A stretch of 64,000 nt of DNA, from contig CM065323.1 of the NCBI GenBank assembly GCA_033032175.1, forward strand, positions 12,710,001 through 12,774,000. The letters are read 5' to 3'. Source of the DNA: Saturnia japonica (lineage: Eukaryota > Arthropoda > Insecta > Lepidoptera > Saturniidae). The notes beneath the pieces are model-generated. The model searched no databases. It was not told where the DNA came from and worked only from the letters and a program-made list of their open reading frames with translations. How positions within the stretch are numbered: position 1 is the stretch's first letter; every line of letters begins with the position of its first letter. The position numbers and the translations under genes were made by a program. This document shows, one piece after another, positions 1 through 14,300 of the stretch.

Positions 1-1
1 C

Positions 2-265
2 TCGAAAGATGAAAAAGAAGTTAAGGTTGGATGTTTTAATTTATGTAATTGTAATAAGTTTTGTGATAAAAAAGTTCATAATGCAAAAGAACTTGAGAAC
101 TATTTCCATGATATTCCTTTTGTTCATAAAGACGACCCTGATGTAAAAGGGCATAAAGATTATTTTCGTAATTTTTCAGAAAATGATTTATTTTATTATA
201 ATGATATTTCTAAAAATGTATTAAATAATAATAAGGTGTGTAGTGACATACCTATATTGTGTTGA
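2..265 (+). pseudogene. C-terminal end of a gag-like frame of the Gypsy element
   Basis: An open frame enters from the left edge and stops at a TGA at 263-265. It is Lys/Asp/Asn-rich and carries a Cys cluster near its start (GCFNLCNCNKFC), reminiscent of a nucleic-acid-binding knuckle though not a canonical CCHC. It overlaps the protease frame by about 20 bases in a +1 register, so the two may be joined by frameshifting, or an indel may have separated them. The gag assignment is inferred from position before the protease. Confidence 0.5.
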
Positions 266-1456
266 AAACGCGCGCGCCGGAGAGAGCTCTGAACGAACAT
301 TTACTAAAATTTTACGGCCGATTTTTGATATCGAAATTTTAGGTTCGACGGGAACAGCAATGGTTGATACCGGGGCAAAACATTGTATCGCGGGACACAC
401 GCTACACACCCTCCTCTGTCGAAAGGGTCACCCTCGCATTCCGGCACGAAGACGTATTAAGTTCGCTGATGGACTCGCTCGCGACGTAGACGTCCTCGTG
501 ACCACACTGAACGTGCATTTAGAGAAGAAGGTCATTAGGACTCCTTTTCTTATCCTTCCTGAGGTACGTAATAACGAAACACTGCTCGGCATGGATTTCC
601 TGTTTGCCGCCGAAGTAGTTATGGATTTTTCTCGCAAATGTTGGTATTTTGCGAATGATCACCGCATTCAATACAATATGCGTTTTGAACCCTCTTTACT
701 CGCAGAATATTCTTGCTCCTCTATTGATGTACCCAGGGATGATGAAGGCACATTGCTAAATCCACCTGACCAGAACTTGCTGGCGCAGATCACGGTTAAC
801 AATACGGACATTAACCAGCTAGGGGGAGAGCCAAACCTTTTTGCTGGGCACTGTATTAATTTCGATGAGCATTGTCCTACCATTGTACCTCCGTATCGTT
901 TAAACTCTGCGAAAAAGGAAATCATGTATCAGGATAATGAGAAAATGCTAAAGGACGGCACATTGAAGAGTGTGAGCTCGCTTGGTGTTCACCAGTACTC
1001 TTGGTTCCCAAGGCGAATGGCAGCACTCGCTTCTGTGTAGACTCTGACACTGAAAAGGTTCAAGCCGTACTGAACGCGAAAGAACCAACTAACTTGATAC
1101 ATCTACGTACATTTTTACAAACCTGTTCCTGGTTTAGGAAGTTTATTCCAAATTTTTCATCCGTATCAGAGCCACTTACAAGGCTTACAAGGGAAAATCA
1201 TACTTGGACCTGGGGTTCAGCTCAGGCTGCTGCTTTTAACGAGCTGAAACGACTTATCACCTCAGCGCCGATATTAATCAAAGCTGATTTTAACCGGCCC
1301 TTCGTAAATCGCACCGATGCGAGCAATTATGCTATTGGACGAAACGAACTACCATCTAAACCTATTATACCTAAGCGACGATGCGGACGTCTGAAGTGTA
1401 CGAGTCATGAACTGGTCCAGGAACGAGGGCGTTCTCCTAGACCAGAGGGGGAGTAA
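243..1456 (+). pseudogene. Gypsy pol remnant: protease, RT edge, RNase H start
   Basis: The frame opening at 243 (a GTG codon, so not a real start) contains the retropepsin motif VDTGAKHCIAG followed by LLGMDFL, both typical of Gypsy proteases. It runs to the first RT segment and stops at 1040. A one-base loss near 984 shifts the reading frame: the expected SPWCSP-VPKANGSTRFCVD block is split between this frame and the one starting at 1001. After FCVD (about 1040) the sequence jumps directly to the connection region (FLQTCSWFRKFIPNFS, 1108-1155). The palm domain, including the YxDD box, has therefore been deleted. The second frame ends at 1456 just after the first RNase H block (RTDASNYAIG, 1312-1341). 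Integrase is absent. Confidence 0.8.
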
Positions 1457-1776
1457 TATAGTAAGACAACCCGGCCCTAGTACTTCCAGACGCCGTGATA
1501 TATGTCTCTCGTCTAGGTACTATAATTACTCTATGTAGGTTGTATATGCATCGGTTGTTGTTAGTTCTATTCTTGAATTTGACAGAGAATAAAAAGAAGA
1601 GCTCTAGCTAGCGTGTCGTTTGAATGTCTTTTAAAATGACTGTCGTGTTTTCTGATTATTTTATATAATAGCCTAACTTACGAATGTGTAATACATTGTG
1701 GTGGTTGAATAAACATTTCAACGATCTGCCGACTATATTATTTATAAGACTGAGTTAGCTTGGCCAAAATATATAA

Positions 1777-3153
1777 CTAATTTGGGTCAAAAGCCAAAAG
1801 GTGCCTCAGGGCCCGCCAACTATCGAAATTTAGCACTTCCAAAAAGTAGGGGATGCCTTCATTTATGTAAGCAATTAGAACTTATGAATAGACTCCGACA
1901 TTATTTGGTTAAATCATACAAATGCCTTAGTAATAAAAAAAAATGTTTACAAAAAATGTATATTTATTTCGTTTAATTGAAATTATTACAGATATTAAAT
2001 AATGAGTTTTCATTAACACTACGATTTATAAACAGACTCCTAAGAAACATAAAAATTACATATAATAATCATAATACCATTATTTACATAGGCTTTAAAA
2101 TATTAATTTTATTACGTTTATCCATTATACTTTGCAGTTTGTTGCGTTTCAAAGACTTTTTTTAAAATATATTTTCTCATCAAAATTGTGTACATGACAT
2201 CAATTATTGTAACTCAGTAACTTTACACTATACTGGAATACGTCACTTAAAATGAAAAGTTATTTCATCACCATTTTGTGGCAAGGTGGCCATTTTGTGA
2301 CTCGGTACCTCTTTACTCTACTGGGATGCATTATATAAATTAAATTGAATAAAACTTATATTTATGTATACATACAATAAATTTTCATGAGTAAACATCG
2401 CTCTAATATAAGCTATAAGATTTTATTTATGTCTTTATCGAAAATAAAACAGAACAGAACTTTAATAAAGCATTTCGTATCTTTTTTATAATTTTTATCC
2501 GCTTTAAAAAAAAAGGATTCACGATTTCCTCAGAAACTAAACAACCTATTTATTTGTTTATTTTACTGGAAACATTTCGTGTAGAGAGTATACAGATGTC
2601 ATACTTATTTAGAGATTTATAGATAGAATAATTGAATGGTTTCTGCAATAATAATGAATTTCCTATGAACGCAGAAAAGATCCAAGCGATTGATATAAAA
2701 GTTTGGGATTTGAGAACTGTAAGTCGTTTTATATCATAGTTAATATAGACTATTTTATTTTTATTTTATTTATAATAAAATATACCGTAACTAAATTTCT
2801 CATCATTCTGACCAACAATCTAATTAAAACATTCTAATTATGAAGCCATTCCTTTAAACAGATTTTTCTCGGAACTGTATTTTATTAACTTGCTCGATCT
2901 TTAATAACTTGGCTCCCAGGGATGGCATATATGCAAATTTTGCGTAGGTACATTTTTCTGACGTTGGGAACCAAAGGATTAAATTGAAAACTTACTACGT
3001 GAGTAGTCAACAGAAAATGAATATTGCATATAATATATTATGTTGAACATTCATCATTTTCACAGTTTACCCTTCAGTTGTGATTTAATATTTAAATTAT
3101 TGTCATCTATAGCTCTATTTGTATTATTAGACTGAAAAAAGGTTTGTTAAAGA
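1777..3153. other. AT-rich intergenic DNA downstream of the P450
   Basis: No convincing gene or recognised repeat is seen. Several AATAAA hexamers on the minus strand (about 2749-2785) and an ATTAAA near 3085 are candidate poly(A) signals for the P450 that ends at 3154. The short open frames at 1782-2165 have no coding character. Confidence 0.45.
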
Positions 3154-3261
3154 TTATCGCTCGATCATGCGCAAGCGCAAAGGTCCATCCGGTGCGTACA
3201 TGAACGTGACAGCGTAGTCCAGTGGCTCGTGGTGGTATTCCAGGCGATATCGGCGGATCAA
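3154..3261 (-). CDS. P450 last exon (C-terminus), easily missed
   Basis: A 108-nt exon follows acceptor ttgttctag and encodes 35 residues (begins LIRRYRLEYHHEPLDY, ends RLRMIER) and a TAA at 3154-3156. It continues exon 8 exactly at the donor AAG-gtatat (3970/3969), in phase 0, giving the classic P450 end ILLAK-LIRRYRLEY. Without it a gene caller reads through into intron 8 to a false stop at 3868 and gains about 33 spurious residues. Confidence 0.9.
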   Translation of the reverse strand: MIRRYRLEYHHEPLDYAVTFMYAPDGPLRLRMIER

Positions 3262-6200
3262 CTAGAACAAAAACATCTGTAGGTATATATTAATTCTCGA
3301 AGGTGTTTTTTGTGGCAATTCCTAAAGCTTATATCTCCGTTTTTGACGGAAAGGTAATAAATAGGTTTAAAGGTTTTCGTTATAAATTGATTTTATCAAA
3401 CATGATATCAATGCCATCTGTTGATGGTATCAATAAACAATATATTTAACTAACATGGCAGCCATTACATTGTTTATAATTCTCTAATGTACGAAATATC
3501 CGTACGCGTCTGTTAGTTAATATATATTTAATTTTAATTTATAATTTAGTTGTTGGTTTCAATATCCATTACAAATGTAAGCATTTAATGGCAAATCAGT
3601 ATACAAACATATGCCGCCTATAACTTCACTCTCATGCTGTCTCTTTCTAGAACACATCGTTAACTCACTGTATTAAGCAAAATAGATAACTTTAATTTCT
3701 TTAGTTTATTTGTATGCCAGAAAATAAAACCAAGATTTTTTAGACAGTAGGTAGCAAGGCAAATTTACAAAACTATATTTAATGGTAAGCACATTACAAT
3801 TTAAACTAACGGCGACCACCCAGAAATCAACATACCATCAGCTGTCACCAAAGCCGTGCCGACCAGTTTAAATACAAACTGTGTATGCACCAGTTAACTC
3901 TCGGGGACTTTTGGACTTAATGATTATTCTAAACCCTCTATCATAACTAAGTATGAACTCTGAATATACCTTAGCAAGTAATATCTGTATCTCCAAATCA
4001 GCGAATCTACGTCCCAAGCAGATCCTGGCTCCGAAGCCGTAAGGTAGCGATGCGAAAGGATGGAGTTTTCCATCAGACTCCAGCCACCGCTCCGGTTTGA
4101 ACTCTTCAGGGTTCGAGACGAACTGTTCCATGTTGCCGGTCACAATCGTTGGGAATACCACTTGAACCTAAAATAAACGTTTCAAATTCAGACTCCCAGA
4201 AAAGTAACAAGACCTGACCTTCAATGACAATGTGGCCCAATATGGTAACATACTAAATTCCTAGAGGGAAACTAGCTCTCATGTGCAGCTGCCGGAACAC
4301 ACCTATTTTATAGATCGATGGTTGCAAACAAGCATGCGGTCCACCTGATGATAAGTGATTACCGCAGTCTATGGGCACACGCAACATCAGAAGTATCACA
4401 TGCGCGTTGCAGATGCTTTAGAAATCCATATTATACTAGTAAATAATTATACTAGTAATCTCTTGGGAAAACTTCATCAGAAAGAGAGTTCATTCCACAT
4501 CCAAAGTGTTCGCCGAAATAAACTCTTCTGAAGCCGTATCAATTAGGTTCAGACTCATGACGAAACTGAAATAAAATATTCTTGTATTACCGCCATCTAG
4601 TAGTAAAATACTGCAACTATTTCTGGATGCAGTGATTAAGTTAGACTTATACAAGCTATCGTTATTTAGGTAGCGATATGGCCCAAGATGATAGCACGCT
4701 GAACCAGGTGTAACCCAACCACGATACTCTGGTTTCATCACGATGTTTTCCTTCACCGAAAACTCAGGCTTATTGCAGGGATTCGAACTCATGTCGATCG
4801 ACGCGGAGTCCATACACGCTACTAACTGAGCCATCATTACTTCAAATCATTCATCATTGCTTATTAATATACTATATATTTTTTTGTATATTATATTTAC
4901 CCCTTTTGGTATATGATATCCACAAATAACGTCATCCTCTTGAAGCGTCCGTCCATTACCAATAACAGTGGAATACATTCTGCAAAAACATAATACGAAT
5001 AAGTTATGCAAAAAATTGTTATAACCAGATTATTTAGCTTATAATATTTTAAATTTTACAAATGCGAAAAAATCTATGTTAACACATAAGTATTAAAATA
5101 AATATTATTTCAATACTAGCTATGCCCGCGTCTTCGTTCACGTGAACTACAGAATGCCATCAATCGAGCACACGCACGAATCTTGCTCCCCCGCTCCCGG
5201 TTATTTTAAAGACAAAATGTTTATTGTAGGTGTTCCTTAGAAGACAGACATACTCACGCTGACTTTTTGTAGGTCTTTTTGATGCCTACAATTATGTACT
5301 ACATTAATTTCCTATATATGTTATGGTTTACCTACTCAGTACAAATCCATTTAATCACCCGAACTGATTCACCATGACCATTATCTCTTATTTTGAGCCG
5401 AGCCCTAAGTCTTTTTTAAAATAAAAGTAGCCTAAGTTACTCATTATAACATCAGCTATCTACCAGTGAAAGTCCCGTCAAAATCAATCCAACAGTTCCG
5501 GAGATTATTGGGAACAGATAGACAGACAAACATAAAAATTAAATTGATTTTAGGTTAAAGGTATCGTATATACTTTCATATGCATTTAGTAAAAAGCTGC
5601 TATTTTGACATTACAAACAGACACTTCAGTTTTACTATTTGTATGGATATTATTAAACTGATAAACACCCGTATCAAGGCAACATGTCTATGTCTACGTT
5701 GTGTATCAAATCCAACGATGTTATGAAAATATCTCTATAAAATATCTACTATTCTTTACATAATATCTTTGATCAAATCATGTATACAGATTATATCATA
5801 TTTATTGTCTTATTACTAAAACAGTACGTAGAATATTTAAAATTTTCAATATACCTGAAAACTTCTCGTACAAAAGCCTTAGTGTAATGCAGCTTATCTA
5901 AATCACCATAGCTTATTGGTTTACTCGGATCTGGGAAAATTCGTTTAATTTCTTCGGCCATTTTTTCTTGTTGCTTTATTCTTATGCTAGTCTGGTACAG
6001 GATAGAACATACTGCCATGGATATCTGAAAAATTGCATATTTTTTTGGACCATTATTTCTCATGTAGTTCCGTACCAAAGAATCCAAATCTCCAAGAATA
6101 AGGTCATTTCATTATTTTATCCAATAAAAGCGTATTGTGTTAATTAACATTTATCTTCATAACTGCTAGGCCAGGAAATTTAAACTCGCATTTGCTTAAT

Positions 6201-9200
6201 TCCTGCATACAATGGATAAGATTAGAAAAGGATGTAACATAGAAAGTATGGAAATAGCATCAGTCACAGAGACGTTAAGTAGTAACACCTATAGTAGAGT
6301 ATATATAGGCTTATAATGAGGAGTGATGAAAATTTACTGGGATGAAAAACTAGAAGAATGGTATAATAAGGGTGGACGAATGTAGGAGTAGACGAAGACC
6401 GAAGAAAGTATGGATTGATGAGAAATGGTATCAGTTTAAAAGATGTAAATGCTGAGATGACAGTTGTAGAGGAAAGTGCAAGAGGAAAACATGTTGCACA
6501 TCCACTTAAGCGGGATAACGATAAGAAGAAATTTTCTTTTATGCATTTATCTTTATTATATCAATTTGCGAAGTACCAATATAAGCAACTTGACAGTTAA
6601 TAGTAAACAAACACTGATTTGCCAACATCTAACATTCAATATCATTGCTAACTTGTTGCATTAAATTTAGTAGGTAGTCTTAACAAGGTACAAGGGTTAC
6701 ACGCAGCAGAGTTTAGGTTCCTAGAAGGCGAGGACTAGCACTAAAGCACGCAAGTTAGGGCAGCGTTTTTAGAAGTGAATTGAGAAATACATATACGAAT
6801 ATTTTGCTAAATTCCCCGAAATAAAATGGTATAGGTTTAAGTGTGCGATTGTATATTATCTAAAAGTATCTGTAAAATTTATTAAACTTTCATTCAGGGC
6901 TAACCTTCGTTCAGACTGTTCGAAGTAAAGGGAATTTAACCTTAACCTCGACTATACAATTAGTCAGAGATATTATAACAATGAATATTTCTCAATATGG
7001 TAGCTAAACCGTATATTGATCTTACCGTATCGATTCCAACAAGTATTAAATCGAGCGCCATGATGGTAGCAATTTTTGGATCTCCCTCGCTTCTCAACAC
7101 TCTTTCCAGTAAGGACAGATCATTTTCTGAAGTAACTTTTTTCGTCTTAAGCCTCTCCAAGGCTTCGTTGATATACCGGCTGCATATTCTGCGTACACAT
7201 TTTAAAAGTAATACATTTTTTCGGTCAATATAAAATATTTTAATGCATATAATTAATTATGATATATAATTAAATTAGGCGACAATTATAAGATAAGAAA
7301 CCATCAATTTTAGATAATAAGTTGCCTTTAAATTTTTGGCTGGACATATTGTATCATGCTTAATAAATTAAAGTATTGTACAAGAGTTTCTCTAAGCTAG
7401 TGTACGAAAGGAATTTATTGGGCTCTCCATTTCCTCTTTCGTGAACTCAATCGACCGTTACGTCGGTTTCTAATATCTTATCGTTTGCTTTTAAATTTAC
7501 ATCAGCTGCTTTTAATAGTACTAAACTAGGTGAAATTTTTATAACACAGTAAAACTCAAAATATACTTACTTAAAAGTTACTGAGCCACAAAATGGCGCA
7601 ACTTACTAATTTTTTCCTCGGGGCGGTCAATTTCTAACGTACACTACACTACTGTATCTTTATTCTATTAATATACTATTCTTTATTCCAACTACTAAAT
7701 AGAAAAACATGCAACTGTTTTGAAAAACAGCTTTTTTAATGGACGTTTTGAAAGCGCTCGTACATAAGTACAGAAAAATGTACCTATGATTAAATATCTA
7801 AGTTAGTTTTAATTCCTATTAAAATTAATATACAAAAAAAAACATATTAGAAACAAGCTAAATTATTAAAAAGGAATTAATTTTAATCTATTTTTTTTAT
7901 TTGATTCCCAGACCTTTTACTTAAATATTATTTAGCCTATGCCACTCCCACAATTAAGATGAATCTAAGGACACCTCGTATGCTAAAATCCATCACGTCG
8001 TTTAGGCTACAAAGCGTGCCAAAAAATAGACATACATACCTATAATTATATAATATATACATTATTCATACATGCGAAAAATATAACCCTCCTTTTTCAC
8101 AGTCGGGTAAAAATATTAGGATTTTAAAGATTCATTTAAATACATAGAACGTAATATTATAGATAACTGTAATTACTCACTCGACAAAAAAATTCATATT
8201 GTTTACATATTTTGTCCATAGCGGTGTTGGTATGTATCTCCAGTACGGTGCCTTCAGTTCCAAAACCGCTACATTCCTCAGTGCATATTTAGCGGCGTCG
8301 ATAATACGTTGGGGTTCTGAATCTTTTTTCAGTTCTGGCGAAAGGCAACCTAATCTCACGTCGAGAGCGACGCGGCCGATGCCTACAATAATTAATAGAT
8401 GGCTTTAAACTAACATTTCTGAGTTTACAGAACATTGATAAGAGATGGCAGCAGTTTCCGTCGCAGTGATTTAGTGTATTTATATCTATTCAGCCAGTGG
8501 TCAGTGATAGAGTTTCAAAGACAATGAGGTCTGATTCACTAAATTATCAATATGGATTGATTATTATATTATAATATATACTAGCTGTGTCCCACGGTTT
8601 ACTCGTGTTAATTTTATCCGACAATGCACCCTTGTCGGTAGCCTATCATAATTGTTCTCACTTCCCGTTTGTACAATTTATTGTAATTTTTCATTATTTC
8701 CTAAAATATGTGACGAAATAAAAAAAAATTACTTCATAAAATTGTCTTTATGATCAAGTAACTTTTGTTCGTAATGATTAATATGCCATGCCTCAAAATA
8801 ATGTTCATATATCAATCTTTAATCTTTAAGGAAAAAAAAATCGCAAAATATCTTATTGTGGCTTATGTATAAAATATAGGCGAATACTATTGCAATTTTT
8901 TTTTAGATATACTAAGTAACAATATTTTTGTACAACAATGTATTTGCGTATTAATAACCATCACGCCAGCATAAACGGATAAAGCAGTTCAGGAGGGCTT
9001 CCACTTACGACTTACTTAACAAAAATCAATATTTAAAGTTCTTTATTTTCTGTTCTTATAAATTAAATCACAAGGTCTGTAAAACTTAAGTAAGCTATGT
9101 CAAACATAATTACTCACACTCAAGCGACCATCTGTGTATGTCATTGTCAAACTCATATGGCAAATCACCGTTGTTGTCTCGAGCATCCTCCATATACCTG

Positions 9201-11296
9201 TAATTTTTATACGCAATTTAATTTTACATCAAAACATAATTAAAAGAAATAGCAGATCTGTTTTTTTTATACAAAAAAGATAGCAAGTAAGCATTCTACG
9301 CTTGTCTAATACCAAGTAACACTAGCACGATGTCGATTTTGAACCCCCCTACCCCAAGGAGCTCTGGCAACCCTACTCACCTCAGGAACACAACACTAGG
9401 TCATTTAGGTGCGAACTTCTATAGGGTCGAGGAATTCCACCAGTAGGACTGCTCTAAGTAGAAAGATATCTCAAAAGAAATTTCTTTGTGCCCCTTCTCT
9501 CTTTGATATTTGGGGTATAATCAACTACCTGAACTCATAATGAATTGATTACTAAAACATAATTATGCCATTCGAAGTAAGCAGCTATCTTTGATCATAA
9601 ATGCATGTCTGAATATTTTTGTTGTACCGTAAAACCAATGCCTAGTAATGCAATGTAATATTGGGAGAAGTGTACTTTGATTTATTACTTCCAGTTAAAG
9701 AAAAAAATGCAATAAATCTGAGCGAAATTGCGAGCTACCCAAACTTAACAATATATGTAAACTTCCCCTATGAAACAAAAATATTATAAATTCTATGACC
9801 TCTCCTGATAGTACAGTTTACACAAAAAGAGGGATGAACAAAGAGAGATGAGTTTAGCGGAGGTGAGGAACAGAGAGTAAAGTTCCTCATCCGCCATAGA
9901 AAAGGGAGGATCCTCCGGCCAGACGGGTGCTATGTCTGGCGGGCAGCTGCCCCGACTTTTTTTTTTTTTTTTTTTTTTAGAACTGACTACACTGTTAGCC
10001 TTAGGGGCCCTAAAGCCGCTGCGGCTTTTACAGCTTCACCGGACTTGGGGGCGAGCGCAGAGGGCACTCAGCCGCGAAAGTTTTGTGGACGACTCGCACG
10101 AGGGTGCCAAAGTGGCCGGACCTCGGCTCGGGCGGTCGTCGCGTTCGCAAATAGGTCGCGATCTATTCGAATCCCTACACCTACGATTCGAGCTAACTAA
10201 ATATACACATAGGCACGTTCCCTTCCTCCTGGGAGGAAGGAAGGAACCGTGCGTATGTGTATTCAATAATCGGAATGTTTCTACACTAACTAGCGCTAAC
10301 TAACTAGCGTAAAAAAGAAAAAAAAAAGGTCCCTCACAGAACCTATGTACCTGTGTGGTGTGCACGTGTGTATGTTCATACGTGTGTAGTGTTGTATGTA
10401 GGTAGCTAAGTGATGCACGTACAGTGTCACTTGTATCGCGCGGGCGGTTGCCTGACCCAAGGGTTTCACACCGAGGAACTGACCTAGGCTTGGGTTACCG
10501 CTAGAGAGGGTGGACGTGACGGGTTCTGCCCCGACTGTTGTTGTCGGGTTCTTGTATATATACTCAACGATAGAGTTAATTTCTATAGCGCGATGTAGGA
10601 TAGTAGGAAGCTACTTATGTGGCTCGAAAGATGTCGCTATGTGTCGCTACGTAGTTGCGTCGATGCGTCAGTTGTGGCGAGAGATGTCGCTACATGAGCA
10701 TCAATCGATAATTTCGGTAAGCAGATTTCATAACTATTATCGAGCGCAAATGCACCATCACTCTATTTTAAATCTCCGACACAAAAAGAGGGATTTTATA
10801 AGTTTGTATGTATCTATTTATCTGTGTGCCTGTGTGGCATCGTATCCTACAAACGGCTGAAGCTATTTTAAACTAGTTTTTTTAAAGGTGACTTGGTCGA
10901 GAGTTTTCTAAGTCATGATTCAAGAAAATCTGTTCAGCCGTTAGAAAATTATCAGCTTTTTTAAGGTTGATAAATAGATGTGAGCATCTTCCACAGGTAT
11001 GATTAAGTCGAGATTTGGTATTCTGTTACTTCAATGATATTAGAAAAACCTTGACCTGATGCTGCAGCGTCATCTGGATTATACATGATACCTAACTCCT
11101 CACCAACCTACAGCAGAAATATCGTATTTGGGCTGAAACTTTAAATACAATTCCATTATGGGATAATACCTGATGAAATCCTCTGTAACTAATTCGATCG
11201 GTGTCACATACTTCTTCACAGTCTGTGGCTGGAGGATCGGCCGTTGCACCTTAGAACGAAATCGTCGCCATTTTTCACCGTGACTGTGAACAAATA

Positions 11297-11353
<57 letters not shown>

Positions 11354-14300
11354 TTTTTAATTAAATATTATTTTTTCCAAATTACAAAAATATAATACAC
11401 TATTTTCTAAAATCGCCAAACTGTAAAATAGTTCCAATTAATCGGTATTTACTGGAATCTCCAAAAACGACCTCATCTCAACCAACTGCGTTATCTCAGT
11501 AACGTAGTAGTTAGTATGCCTCGCATGTACCCGCCGCGCCGTGCCGCCAATAGCAAAGCCATTTCGATTCCGACCGCGATTTCTTTGAAGGAATGCTTGT
11601 CATGAATGTGATATAGACGGCCGGTTTTTCTACTGTAGGTACTAGGTTTAACCAGCAACTTTACCTGTATCATAAAAGTATATAACGTAAATAAATAAGT
11701 ATTTATTTTTCTTATTATTTCGGCGTCTCAGAAACACAATGTTTTTAAGCCTTCGCTATATTTTTTATTCTTCCAAGTGTGGTCTAAAAATACAGTGGCT
11801 CCATTGTTAGAAATATCAAGGAAGTTTTTGTGACATCTCAAAATGCATGTTTCCAGTTTATATTAATAATCCCCTTCACGTATGCACAATATCCAAACTA
11901 TATATGATATCGTTTGGTTCTGCATGAGCAAAACTCCACCAATAGACTTTCAAATAACGTAAGTTTATGAGTTAAAAAATAAAAACCAGGACGTGTCAAG
12001 TCAAGGTCCCGTCAAAAATTCCAGGTAAGTATTTTAGTACCGACTTCAAACTTTCTAGATTTATGAATATTCCATAAAATTTATTACATGAAAGCCCAAA
12101 AGGCATTGTTTTTGAAATCACATTTTTTTTAATATTGTACGGCAAATTAATTGTACCTATTATGCCTTAGGCTAAGCACAATACGATCCTAAAACATCAG
12201 CCAATACAGAGAGATCGGCAAACCATCGTCAATCGTAGCAGTCATGCCTGTAAGCCTCTCGGCAGCATAGAAACTGATTGAACCCGGAACGCGACAAACT
12301 AAAACACAGTCACTTTCTCGGACTTATAACCATGTGCATAGACTAGTTAAGTCTTTTTTAATTATTGTCTAATTAGAGGAAAAAAAATATTATCATATTT
12401 ACTTAGGTACCCAGAAAACCGCAAAACTTTATTTTAAAAGTTTACTTTTCGTAAACAGCCGAAAACGATATCAGCCATATTAGTATACATAATTATCTCT
12501 GCTATGACGTCATACGGGTTGAAACCAAACATTTGATATTTAGCAAACGTTCATCATTAAAAAAACTGGATATTTTTTTTATGTCAATAGCGAATTTCAC
12601 TCGTTTGATCCGACAAAATTTACTTAGAGTCCTATGATGTCACAACATGGCCGACAGCGATATCAGAGTTTAAAAAAAACTTTTCTTTTTATTGTAAGCC
12701 ATCTTACACTTTTAACATCCGAAATCGATAAATATTGATTTCATAAATCAAATTCCACAAAAAGTATTTATATATTGCACCAAATTTGATATGAGTCAAG
12801 TATCCTGTTGTTGCGATTTTATCGAGTATAAATCCGTACCAACTCGCTTGATTACTGGATATACAGCGTTTGATCCCAGAGCGCATGTAAGCGTGCTACG
12901 AAATTTATTTTCATTTATATTTATTTACTAGCTGTGCCCGTGGCTTCGCTCGCGTGGACTACAGAATGCCCGCGCGAATCTTACTCCCCCACTCCCGGCT
13001 ATTTTAAAGACAAAAATGCTTATTGTGGGTGTTCCTTAGAACATAGATGTATACTCTCCCGGACTTTTTTGTAGTTTTTTAATGTTTACAATTATGTTCT
13101 ATATTTATTTGCTATATCTCTTATGGGTTTAGTCAGCATAAGCCATTTAAGCACCCTAACTGACTTACCATGACCAGTTTTTTTTATTTGTGCGGAACCC
13201 TAATTCTTTATCTAAAATAAAAGCAGCCTAAGTTACTCCCTATATTATCAGCTATCTATCAGTGAAAATCCCGTCAAAATCGGTCCAACCGTTTCGGAGA
13301 TTACCCGGAATAAACAGACAGAAAGACAAAATTTTAAAAATGGGCTTTTTGTTATATGTAGCGTATAAACTTTCATATGCATTTAGTAAAAAAACTGTTA
13401 TTTTGACATTACAAACAGACACTGCAATTGTATTAATTGTATATAAATTTTTTAGGTTGTCTGGAAGAAAACGCTCTAAGCGATAAGGCCGCCTAACTGT
13501 ACACAAATAATTTAAATAGTTATATGTATATGTATGTTTTTTTTTTGTTTCGTGTGCAATAAAGTATATTGTATTGTAATGTATAGCTAGTGTTACACCG
13601 AACGACCTAATAGGACCTAAAATTACCGAAGTAAAATTAACCTAGTATAATAATAAGTGCTAAGAATTTTATTTAGTAGTTTTTGTATGTAACGCTCGTC
13701 GAAACATACAAACAGACATACATTTAGTTACTGTTTAGTTAACTTTATTACGTAAATATGGAATGCGTTACGCAAAAATTTGTAATCAAATAAAAATGTC
13801 GACTGCTTGATCCGTGTTTGACGTACATTTTCTCATTATGTGATCCGCATACTAAAAGTCGTTTCTATTAAACTTAACTAGCTATCGATAATTGTATATT
13901 TATGTCGTCCATAACATAATATGTACTTTTGTGAAGAAGTCAATGAACTTAAAGTGTCAAAGTTTAGAGTCTACAGTCTTTTATATGTAAATTAAAGCGA
14001 AGTAGGTACGTTGTTTTTAATTTTGCAATGAGCTTGGGATTTAGGTGAAGGAAAATAGTGTGATAAAACTATATCATGGTAGAAGTAACTTTTATCTGTC
14101 GTAAGGCTAGATAGAGAACTGTGAAGTAGAAAAACTATCGACCATTTATAACTTGCTATTTATCCACGTGACATTGGCCGAATTGTGTATAAACACACGA
14201 TGTCAATAAAGAATTAGAGAAAAGGAGGCCACATTTTTAAGTTCGTCAGATAACAATAAATAATTATTTGCTAGCTAAATTATTTTTAACTACCTTTAAA

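Larger units (their letters stand above)
1..1775 (+). mobile_element. Degenerate Ty3/Gypsy LTR retrotransposon, 3' part
   Basis: The block reads, in order, as the end of a gag-like frame, an aspartic protease, the edge of reverse transcriptase and part of RNase H. A purine-rich tract follows near 1440-1454, then a non-coding stretch with an AATAAA near 1708 that could be a 3' LTR (candidate 1453-1764, ending in ACT; not confirmed because the 5' LTR lies outside the window). The reverse-transcriptase core with its YxDD box, most of RNase H and all of integrase are missing, so the copy cannot move by itself. Its base composition is more GC-rich than the flanking DNA. Confidence 0.8.

Noticed and set aside
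3868..3969. C-terminal extension of P450 exon 8 to a stop at 3868
   Set aside because: A donor (AAG-gtatat) at 3970/3969 and a matching last exon at 3261-3154 restore the conserved P450 end; the extension is intron.
4490..4837. 115-codon minus-strand open frame in P450 intron 7
   Set aside because: It coincides with a dispersed repeat that recurs at 28.4 kb; no domain and no splice logic.
11284..11354. Ile-Tyr repeat peptide upstream of P450 exon 2
   Set aside because: It is the translated (TA)n tract upstream of the acceptor at 11284.
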